DNA of 5,965 bases from Pseudomonadota bacterium. Its GTDB lineage: Bacteria; Pseudomonadota; Gammaproteobacteria; SZUA-229. Shown piece by piece: positions 1 to 4,728 of this stretch. The notes beneath the pieces are model-generated. The model worked only from the letters and a program-made list of their open reading frames with translations. It searched no databases and was not told the DNA's origin. The stretch's first letter is position 1; every line of letters begins with the position of its first letter. The stretch is from positions 1 through 5,965 of the forward strand of contig DAOVJH010000101.1 of the NCBI GenBank assembly GCA_030673345.1, written 5' to 3'. A program made the translations under genes and the position numbers.

Positions 1-593
1 ATCTGAAAAAACTGTGCTCGTTTGCCGATGAACAGGTGTCGTACGGACATCTCGATCAGAAATAAAGCGGCAATGATAAAATAGTTGCCGACGTGTACCC
101 ACCATGACCATATTTCGAATGGTGCCCATATGGCCAGGATGACAGCTTCACAGATCATCAATATAAAGACGGCACCCCACACGATTGTCAGGCGCCTGGT
201 ATAGCGTAAGTGTTGTTGATCCAGCAGCTGTCCTTCCATCTTTTCTGCCATCCTGGATATCAGAGCGCGTTCTGTTCTCAGGCTGCCGAGAAAAATATAG
301 GCGAGCCAGCAGGGGATCAAAACCGGCGGCAGATAGATGATCAAGGTGTGTAGATCAGCACTGACGACGGCATAGATTACGATGCATGACAGTACGGTAA
401 ATGTTATTCCAGCCACGAGGTGCTGTGAGATCAGCTTCAGACTGTTGATATAGATAGCGGCCAGCAGGTAAACGACAGGAAATACTGCATGCTCCATCAG
501 GATTCCAGCATGTGCAACAATCGGGTAAATCAGCAGGCTTATGTGCGCCAGACGTTGCAGGTTAGTATTAGGTTTTTTGATTTGACTCGACAT
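1..593 (-). CDS. COG4648-type membrane protein, aryl-polyene/lipid cluster (partial, 3' end missing)
   Basis: The reading frame is open from an ATG at 593 to the left edge, giving 197 residues; the C-terminus lies outside the window. It encodes an integral inner-membrane protein with about five or six hydrophobic segments (roughly residues 15-30, 36-50, 59-77, 82-103, 135-156, 166-184). A cytoplasmic-looking basic linker at 105-134 contains YTRR at 131-134. The LPP near residue 88 followed by a tryptophan-containing helix, the charged linker with YTRR, and the last two helices are the pattern I know from COG4648 proteins, which usually follow acyl carrier proteins in aryl-polyene and related type II fatty-acid/polyketide clusters. 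Their biochemical role is unknown. Family members are about this long, so little is probably missing. A stop codon three codons upstream makes ATG 593 the first start available. The start lies inside the carrier-protein gene with a 26-nt overlap, which implies translational coupling. Confidence 0.8.
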   Translation of the reverse strand, partial: MSSQIKKPNTNLQRLAHISLLIYPIVAHAGILMEHAVFPVVYLLAAIYINSLKLISQHLVAGITFTVLSCIVIYAVVSADLHTLIIYLPPVLIPCWLAYIFLGSLRTERALISRMAEKMEGQLLDQQHLRYTRRLTIVWGAVFILMICEAVILAIWAPFEIWSWWVHVGNYFIIAALFLIEMSVRHLFIGKRAQFFQ

Positions 594-837
594 GCCTGGC
601 TAGTGCACGCAGAGAAGAAAATATGTGCGTAATTTCCGGGTCATCAGAACGCAGCTTGATCCCGTATTTTGTTGATAGCAACATGCCAAGTTCAAGGGCA
701 TCGATCGAATCCAGGCCTAAGCCTTCATTGAATAGTGCTGCTTCTGAATCAATATCCTCAAGTTTGATATCCTCGAGATTAAGGCTTTCGATTAATAGTT
801 CGCCTAGTTCACGTTCCAGGCTAGTATGGTCACTCAT
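568..837 (-). CDS. Acyl carrier protein (phosphopantetheine-binding), aryl-polyene type
   Basis: This 89-residue acidic protein has the standard carrier-protein length. It carries GLDSIDALEL at residues 41-50, in which Ser44 is the site for the 4'-phosphopantetheine arm that holds growing acyl chains as thioesters. The preceding LFNEGLGLDS form, rather than the plain DSL of housekeeping AcpP, is typical of carrier proteins in aryl-polyene and related type II FAS/PKS clusters. It would act in the cytoplasm with a ketosynthase, ketoreductase and dehydratase that are presumably encoded beyond the left edge. The downstream COG4648 gene overlaps it by 26 nt, so the two are co-translated. Clusters of this type often have two adjacent carrier proteins; only one is seen here. 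No strong Shine-Dalgarno sequence precedes ATG 837. A small out-of-frame ATG/TGA overlaps that start. Family assignment is firm; pathway assignment is inference from motif and neighbour. Confidence 0.92.
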   Translation of the reverse strand: MSDHTSLERELGELLIESLNLEDIKLEDIDSEAALFNEGLGLDSIDALELGMLLSTKYGIKLRSDDPEITHIFSSLRALARHVESNQKT

Positions 838-898
838 TTATACGTCATTATTCCACAAAAAAACTAGCGTTAATATTACAGTATTTTTTTAAATTATT

Positions 899-927
899 CT
901 TTATTATTAATGCCTTGCCAGGGTCAA
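899..927 (-). promoter_or_regulatory. Possible promoter of the carrier-protein operon
   Basis: On the minus strand TTGACC (922-927) matches the -35 consensus at five of six bases. It is followed by an AT-rich stretch offering TAATAA after 15 bp or ATAAAG after 17 bp. The -10 match is imperfect and the surrounding DNA is generally AT-rich, so this is only a candidate. It would give the carrier-protein operon its own promoter, separate from the lipoprotein gene upstream. Confidence 0.3.
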
Positions 928-975
928 AAGTGTGTTTTTAATTGTTGTTGAACGATGTTTCTGCTCATGGAATGC

Positions 976-2229
976 TCATGGATTGTGCAGGGATTGTTTA
1001 AGGATAGTATTAAACAGGATAATGAAATTATCTTCTCGCAGTACGCTGGCATGACCACTGTTGAAGCCGTATATTTTGACTGCTTCTGCCTGTAGTTTCA
1101 TCGGGAGCTGGCTTTCCAGAGAGACAACACCATCATCACCTTCTCCGGATTCAAAAGAAAAAATCAGGTGATAGGGGATGTCTGCTGGCATATCCCAGGC
1201 GTTAATTTTTTTGATGAATGCGCTATCCATAGCAACATCGCGCCAGGATGGTGCAACGATAGGTGAATACTTTATCCCTGATTTTGCGCTTGCCATACCA
1301 TTCAGCGGGCTGTTAACCGTCATCGCCAGTGCTATTTTCACCGTGCTTTTTCCTTCGGTGTGTTTCATTATGAAGGAACGGGCAACCAGGCCGCCCATGC
1401 TGTGTGCGATCACATAGAGCTGATCGATCTTATAGCGATTTTGCAGCGTATTGATCGATTTGATCAGGTAGTCACTGACCTGGTTCAGTCCAACACCACT
1501 CGGGTAGTACAGCACCCATGGCTGAAACTTTTCTCTATCGATCGAAGCGATGGTCGTTTCCCAGTCCAGCGCCGTACCATTTATACCATGGATGAACAGC
1601 ACAGGCGTTTTGTTCTTGTCATACGCCTGCAGGAAAAAAAGCCCACCACCGATTTTTTCGATAAAATCGACAGGTCGCCATAGGCCGATCGATGCATTGC
1701 TGCGATCGAACATCGAATCATCGATCGATACGACTCGCCCGATATTTTTGATGATGAGTGGACTGTCCTGTATGACGTCTTTGGCGGCGATATGTTTTAT
1801 TATGCCTTCTATCCGTATGTTCTCGATGTTGATTTTTTCTCCAGCACTGACATTGATTTCCTGAGGTATCTGGCTGGTGATGCCCAGGTAACTGGCAGGT
1901 TCCGTAAGCTGAAATTCTTCATCATTGTTAGAATCGACATACGCAGCGATATAATATGTACCCGGGACGACAGGGAAAACATATCGACCATCTGCACCAA
2001 CCGAATACTGGTTTCCCACTTTAAGGAAACCGTTTTCTTTTGTTAACAATATGGCATTAAGGTTATGGCCGTTCTCTAGTGTGACCGTTATCTCACCCGT
2101 TATCTCACCGAGTGAATTCAGTATGTTCGTTTGTTCTTTGATCTCAACTAAAGAACATGCTGTCAGTAAAAGTAGTAAGTGAAAGTAGGTTAACGCCTTA
2201 CCGATAGCTGCAAATTTTTTAGTCTTCAT
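976..2229 (-). CDS. Lipoprotein alpha/beta-hydrolase (lipase/esterase-like)
   Basis: This 417-residue protein has a lipoprotein signal peptide: basic start, hydrophobic run, then lipobox LTAC with lipidated Cys25. Serine at +2 predicts outer-membrane sorting by the Lol system. Residues about 42-145 look like a beta-sandwich of the carboxypeptidase-regulatory type (GEITGEITV, DGRYVFPVVPGTYYI, then DSNND). Residues about 205-410 are an alpha/beta-hydrolase fold: the oxyanion-loop motif FIHGINGTALDWE with HG at 214-215, the nucleophile elbow AHSMGG with Ser277, a likely acid at Asp365 or Asp366 in GEGDDGVVS, and a likely catalytic His393 in SGHASVL. The complete apparent triad argues for an active lipase or esterase of the PGAP1/triacylglycerol-lipase-like type; the substrate cannot be told. 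Gaps of 138 and 145 bp separate it from its neighbours, and it appears to have its own promoter, so it need not belong to the carrier-protein operon. The Shine-Dalgarno is weak (AAGA about 9 nt upstream of the ATG). Confidence 0.85.
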   Translation of the reverse strand: MKTKKFAAIGKALTYFHLLLLLTACSLVEIKEQTNILNSLGEITGEITVTLENGHNLNAILLTKENGFLKVGNQYSVGADGRYVFPVVPGTYYIAAYVDSNNDEEFQLTEPASYLGITSQIPQEINVSAGEKINIENIRIEGIIKHIAAKDVIQDSPLIIKNIGRVVSIDDSMFDRSNASIGLWRPVDFIEKIGGGLFFLQAYDKNKTPVLFIHGINGTALDWETTIASIDREKFQPWVLYYPSGVGLNQVSDYLIKSINTLQNRYKIDQLYVIAHSMGGLVARSFIMKHTEGKSTVKIALAMTVNSPLNGMASAKSGIKYSPIVAPSWRDVAMDSAFIKKINAWDMPADIPYHLIFSFESGEGDDGVVSLESQLPMKLQAEAVKIYGFNSGHASVLREDNFIILFNTILKQSLHNP

Positions 2230-2248
2230 CGTGTTATCTTTTTTATTG

Positions 2249-2278
2249 AGAATACACCGTGTAAAGAGAAAGTGTCCA
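2249..2278 (-). promoter_or_regulatory. Candidate sigma-70 promoter of the lipoprotein hydrolase gene
   Basis: On the minus strand TGGACA (2273-2278, five of six matches to TTGACA) is separated by 18 bp from TATTCT (2249-2254, four of six matches to TATAAT). Transcription would start near 2242, about 13 nt before the ATG at 2229. The perfect dyad at 2278-2291 touches the -35 element and could be an operator. Confidence 0.45.
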
Positions 2279-2291
2279 TACAGGAATGTAT
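2278..2291. repeat. Perfect 14-bp dyad next to the hydrolase promoter
   Basis: ATACA-GGAA-TGTAT is a perfect inverted repeat with 5-bp arms and a 4-bp spacer. It shares one base with the predicted -35 element, a position where a bound dimeric regulator could affect RNA polymerase. I recognise no specific regulator family in it, and arms of this length can occur by chance. Confidence 0.35.
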
Positions 2292-2374
2292 TGTTATCCC
2301 GATTTTATCGTAGCTGAAATGGTATTGAAGAATTTCCGGGACTGCAAGTTTCTGGCGTCTTTCTGTTCTCTTTT

Positions 2375-3679
2375 TTAATACTGTGAAGAAAGCTCGGCTA
2401 GCTTCATATTATAAAAATAGACAGCTTTTGACAGATTGAATAATAAGAAAAGCTGTGCGGCAGCAAATATGATTGCTGCTGGATAGAAAAATAACAATGG
2501 CCATACTGAAGCCAGTATCAGTAATATCAGGCTGCTCATGTGAAAACGAAACTGCCATAGGCTGGCGGCTTCAGGAATGATCTTTCGCATATGCGGTACT
2601 TTTACCTGTGACTCCCTTTCACCTTTGTCACGCAGGTTCTTATTATGTACGCTGAGATGCAACCAGATGATAAACGGTATGATTTTGTACATCATGCCGT
2701 TAACCGTGGTCATGGCAAAACCATGGATCATCAATATGCCAGGTAACAGTGCAGGCATGTCTATTTTGATATACGCCTGTGCGCTCCACACCATTGCGAG
2801 TAACAATAGACTGACCATGGCGAGCTGCCAGAATCGCATCGTGGTGTCGGCTAACTGGCGCCGTCGTTTGTGAAGTATCCATAAAGTCGTCAGAGAAAAT
2901 ATGATCAGACAAGCGATCAATGCTGTACTGGCAAAAATCTTTACGATTGGCAGTGACCATATGTGTGTTGCGCTCAGGCAGAGCAGGGCGGCAAATACTG
3001 ACCAGCCCATCCAGCGTTGATGTGATACGGGGTATTCATCGGTGATCTGAAACATCGGGATCACCTGGTAGGCGACGGCTATGATCAGCAATAGTACCCA
3101 TCCGATAAGTCCCCAGCTTAGATGCAGGCCTGTCAGCTGCCGTGCCAGCTGGAATGTTTGTACACCGTGTCCCAAAGAGAGGTAGATGCCAAGGCTGGCG
3201 GTGATGAATAATGCCAGTAATGCCAGCAGCATCATGCTGCGCGTAGCGTGTCTATTTTTCGAACGCAGCAAACGGTCTGATACCACCACGATAAAAGCAC
3301 TGAGAGAAAAGCCGAGTAAGACAGTTGCAACGATGAACAGCTGATTGATCTGAAACAGCCATGCCATTCCGAGGCTGAGGCTGCCAAGAAATAATGGTGT
3401 ATGAATAACGCTGCTGAATAATACGGCACGCGGGATTACCATACCCATGAGTACTGGCATGAGCTGCATCATCGCACCCAGCATGCTCATAGCAAGGAAA
3501 CCTAATGTCAGGAAGTGGGTGACTGCAAGTATCTCAGGTGTCCAACGATGGCTGACCATCTCCGGTCCGTGCCAGAGTAGTACCAGTGCTGCAATCAGGC
3601 CAAATAGCGGCGCGCTGACGAGGAAACGTGCGGGTACGGAAAAGGGCGGGGCTTGTTGTAGTGAAAGGTCGGCGCGCAT
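2375..3679 (-). CDS. Polytopic membrane protein, NnrS / heme-copper oxidase subunit I-like
   Basis: This 434-residue inner-membrane protein has about 12 hydrophobic segments. Histidines lie in or at the ends of several: H55 in THFLTLGFLAMSMLGAM, H186 in GLHLSWGLIGW, H319 in LMIHGFAM, and H341 in IIWLHL. Paired membrane histidines of this sort suggest heme or metal binding, as in NnrS and heme-copper oxidase subunit I-like proteins. I do not see the exact signature of either family, so the label is a resemblance. A loop at about 343-370 is highly charged. The N-terminus, with APPFSVPARF before the first membrane segment, supports ATG 3679 although no Shine-Dalgarno precedes it. It lies downstream of the hemerythrin and DUF2249 genes on the same strand but is separated by 182 bp containing a palindromic repeat, so it may be transcribed separately; a GATAAT hexamer (3725-3730) abuts the repeat. 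NnrS-type genes commonly occur with hemerythrin and DUF2249 in NO-response settings, which supports a related role. Confidence 0.6.
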   Translation of the reverse strand: MRADLSLQQAPPFSVPARFLVSAPLFGLIAALVLLWHGPEMVSHRWTPEILAVTHFLTLGFLAMSMLGAMMQLMPVLMGMVIPRAVLFSSVIHTPLFLGSLSLGMAWLFQINQLFIVATVLLGFSLSAFIVVVSDRLLRSKNRHATRSMMLLALLALFITASLGIYLSLGHGVQTFQLARQLTGLHLSWGLIGWVLLLIIAVAYQVIPMFQITDEYPVSHQRWMGWSVFAALLCLSATHIWSLPIVKIFASTALIACLIIFSLTTLWILHKRRRQLADTTMRFWQLAMVSLLLLAMVWSAQAYIKIDMPALLPGILMIHGFAMTTVNGMMYKIIPFIIWLHLSVHNKNLRDKGERESQVKVPHMRKIIPEAASLWQFRFHMSSLILLILASVWPLLFFYPAAIIFAAAQLFLLFNLSKAVYFYNMKLAELSSQY

Positions 3680-3730
3680 TGTTTAAAATTTTAGTGAGTC
3701 GTCCATAAATGAAGTGGTAATTTTATTATC

Positions 3731-3837
3731 TCGTCATTCTGGCGTAGGCCAGAATCCATCCGGTGGCGAGTAGCAAAGTTCTATCTGCATTCATCTCTAG
3801 AGTATGGATACCGGCTAAAAACATGCCGGTATGACGA
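3731..3837. repeat. 107-bp palindromic intergenic repeat element (MITE/REP-like)
   Basis: The element begins TCGTCAT and ends ATGACGA, perfect 7-bp terminal inverted repeats. Each end folds on its own: ATTCTGGC / GCCAGAAT (3736-3743 and 3748-3755, loop GTAG), and ATACCGGC / GCCGGTAT (3808-3815 and 3825-3832, 9-nt loop). The two ends are also imperfect reverse complements of each other over about 30 bp, reaching ATCCAT and ATGGAT. The layout, with CGTCATTC at one end and a GGAATCCA-like inner part, matches a dispersed palindromic repeat class that I know from many proteobacterial genomes. No target duplication is evident. It sits between the DUF2249 gene and the membrane-protein gene and could terminate or stabilise the hemerythrin operon transcript. 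Confidence 0.75.
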
Positions 3838-3842
3838 ACGTT

Positions 3843-3867
3843 AGCTGATTCGGAAAATATATCAGCT
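3843..3867 (-). other. Stem-loop overlapping the DUF2249 stop codon
   Basis: AGCTGAT (3843-3849) and ATCAGCT (3861-3867) form a perfect 7-bp stem with an 11-nt loop. On the minus strand the TGA stop of the DUF2249 gene is inside the first arm. No U-tract follows on that strand, so it is not a standard intrinsic terminator for this operon; together with the repeat beyond it, it may protect the 3' end of the mRNA. A T-run follows on the plus strand, but no plus-strand gene ends there. Confidence 0.4.
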
Positions 3868-4143
3868 TGTTTTTAAAACCAGTTGTACTGCATCTGCAGC
3901 TTGAGCATCATCTTCACGCCAGATAAATAATTCGACGGCTGTTGTTGAGCCTTCACGTTGGCTGTACTTGAAACCATTGTTTTCGAGATTGCCGTATAAC
4001 ATACAGGGGTCGCGTCGATGCTGCATCCGCAGATATTGCCCGGGCAGCAGCCGGTCGGCGGTTTCGAGTGTTAGCTCAAGCGGTTCCGGCGGCGACAGAT
4101 CACTGACATCAAGTAAAATCTCCTGTAATAATTCCTGGGACAT
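3862..4143 (-). CDS. DUF2249 domain protein
   Basis: This 93-residue soluble protein consists almost entirely of a DUF2249 domain, a TusA/SirA-like two-layer fold. The family marks are visible in order: LDVSDLSPPEP (11-21), LLPGQYLRMQH (32-42) with His42, a proline-LY pair (P46, L49-Y50), ENNGF (54-58), and a last strand ELFIWRED (71-78). The function of the family is not settled; members occur beside hemerythrins, nitrite and NO-response genes and denitrification genes, and some are fused to hemerythrin domains. Its start overlaps the hemerythrin stop as TAATG, so the two are translationally coupled and probably made in fixed proportion. No independent Shine-Dalgarno is clear. The stop codon lies in a stem-loop. 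Length is typical for single-domain members. Confidence 0.9.
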   Translation of the reverse strand: MSQELLQEILLDVSDLSPPEPLELTLETADRLLPGQYLRMQHRRDPCMLYGNLENNGFKYSQREGSTTAVELFIWREDDAQAADAVQLVLKTS

Positions 4144-4592
4144 TATTTCTTATTCCAGCCTTTAAATTTTTTCTGCCAGTCGTTTACCTCATCCGGCAGT
4201 CGCTGATCCATCATGTTATATAATATCTGCTCTTCTTTCATATTGTGCTGCTGCATCATAATCAGCAGGGTTTCAGCTGCGCCGAGGTAGTCATCGCTAT
4301 TCTGTTGTTCCATTGCTTCTTTCATCTCGGCAAAAAGCGTTCGCATCTGTTCGTGTTCCATACGCATCATCTCTGTCGGGCCAGTCAGTATGCCGGTCTC
4401 TTCCTCGAAGGCGGGAAACAGCTCCTGTTCTTCAACGCCAAGGTGGCGCTCCATGGCGTGGACAAATTCAGTAAATGCATGGCTGGCAGCAGTCCAGTCA
4501 TCGTTGGCGGCTGCATTTTCGGCCTTTGCAAAAAGCAAATCGCAGTCTCTGTGGTCCTGTGCCATAAATTGTTTAATGTTCATTTTCATCAT
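4143..4592 (-). CDS. Hemerythrin (HHE cation-binding) domain protein
   Basis: This 149-residue cytoplasmic protein is a single four-helix hemerythrin domain with the di-iron ligand set in place: His14 (QDHRDCD), His50 and Glu54 (HLGVE), His80 (MEHEQ), and His116 and Glu120 (HNMKE). The HxxxE pairs match the HHE family. Such proteins bind O2 or NO at a di-iron site, or serve in iron-sulfur repair or oxygen and NO sensing; which applies here cannot be read from the sequence. Several Met codons crowd the start (residues 1, 2 and 4). The only weak ribosome-binding match, GGAT, is 9 nt from the third ATG (4583), so the real start may be MNIKQF. It is first in an operon with DUF2249 (TAATG overlap) and follows an FNR-type box with a -10 element at the class II spacing, so induction under low oxygen or by NO is likely. 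Confidence 0.92.
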   Translation of the reverse strand: MMKMNIKQFMAQDHRDCDLLFAKAENAAANDDWTAASHAFTEFVHAMERHLGVEEQELFPAFEEETGILTGPTEMMRMEHEQMRTLFAEMKEAMEQQNSDDYLGAAETLLIMMQQHNMKEEQILYNMMDQRLPDEVNDWQKKFKGWNKK

Positions 4593-4595
4593 ATC

Positions 4596-4609
4596 CGGTT
4601 ATTTAACCG
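4596..4609. repeat. 14-bp perfect dyad at the predicted hemerythrin transcription start
   Basis: CGGTTA-TT-TAACCG is a perfect inverted repeat with 6-bp arms and a 2-bp spacer. It spans the predicted transcription start (near 4607) and ends 3 bp before the first ATG. A protein bound here would block initiation, so it is a candidate operator. With only two spacer bases it would make a poor RNA hairpin. No regulator family is recognised. Confidence 0.4.
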
Positions 4610-4613
4610 TGAA

Positions 4614-4619
4614 ATCATA
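4614..4619 (-). promoter_or_regulatory. -10 element of the hemerythrin-DUF2249 operon
   Basis: TATGAT on the minus strand matches TATAAT at five of six bases. A start seven bases downstream falls on a G at about 4607, leaving a short leader before ATG 4592. The hexamer 17 bp upstream (TTCGCT) is a poor -35, as expected where an activator replaces the -35 contact. Confidence 0.55.
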
Positions 4620-4641
4620 GCGTTAAGCAGTGTGCGAGCGA

Positions 4642-4655
4642 ATGATTTACATCAA
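4642..4655. promoter_or_regulatory. FNR/Dnr-type binding site (anaerobox)
   Basis: ATGAT-TTAC-ATCAA matches the consensus TTGAT-N4-ATCAA at nine of ten bases. Its centre, 4648.5, is 41.5 bp upstream of the hemerythrin operon start predicted from the TATGAT element, the standard class II activator position for FNR and relatives. For the plus-strand cytochrome promoter the centre is about 52 bp upstream, not a standard spacing. FNR (low oxygen) and Dnr/Nnr (NO) recognise nearly the same sequence, so the regulator cannot be decided from the site alone. Confidence 0.65.
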
Positions 4656-4665
4656 AAGAAAGGTT

Positions 4666-4694
4666 ATTTCAGAATGCGCAGAATGACTTATAAT
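4666..4694 (+). promoter_or_regulatory. Candidate promoter of the triheme cytochrome gene
   Basis: A perfect TATAAT lies at 4689-4694, with a weak -35 (ATTTCA, 4666-4671) 17 bp upstream. The start would be near 4701, about 28 nt before the chosen ATG at 4729. It overlaps the first in-frame ATG (4693), which argues against translation beginning there. Confidence 0.5.
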
Positions 4695-4728
4695 GCACCG
4701 GTATTTTATAACTATGGCTCTGTGTAAC

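Noticed and set aside
1408..1726. Cluster of nine GATC sites, several as GATCGAT, in the hydrolase gene
   Set aside because: GATC is frequent elsewhere in the window, and the cluster follows Ile-Asp/Asp-Arg codon runs in a coding region; there are no origin-like features such as DnaA boxes.
1178..1864. Several overlapping plus-strand frames within the hydrolase gene
   Set aside because: They are shadows of a clear alpha/beta-hydrolase with an apparent catalytic triad.
3683..3706. Seven-codon upstream frame (MDDSLKF) just before the membrane-protein start
   Set aside because: It is in the same frame as the gene, ends one codon before its ATG, has no ribosome-binding site and no attenuator-like codon run; chance is the simplest explanation.
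4245..4727. 160-codon plus-strand frame antisense to the hemerythrin gene
   Set aside because: It lies opposite a gene with a complete hemerythrin ligand set and runs through the divergent promoter region; its product shows no domain.
4693..4728. Cytochrome start at ATG 4693 or 4714
   Set aside because: A perfect TATAAT element covers 4689-4694, and the signal peptide is best formed from ATG 4729. The earlier starts add a polar, Cys-containing extension without a ribosome-binding site. They remain possible.
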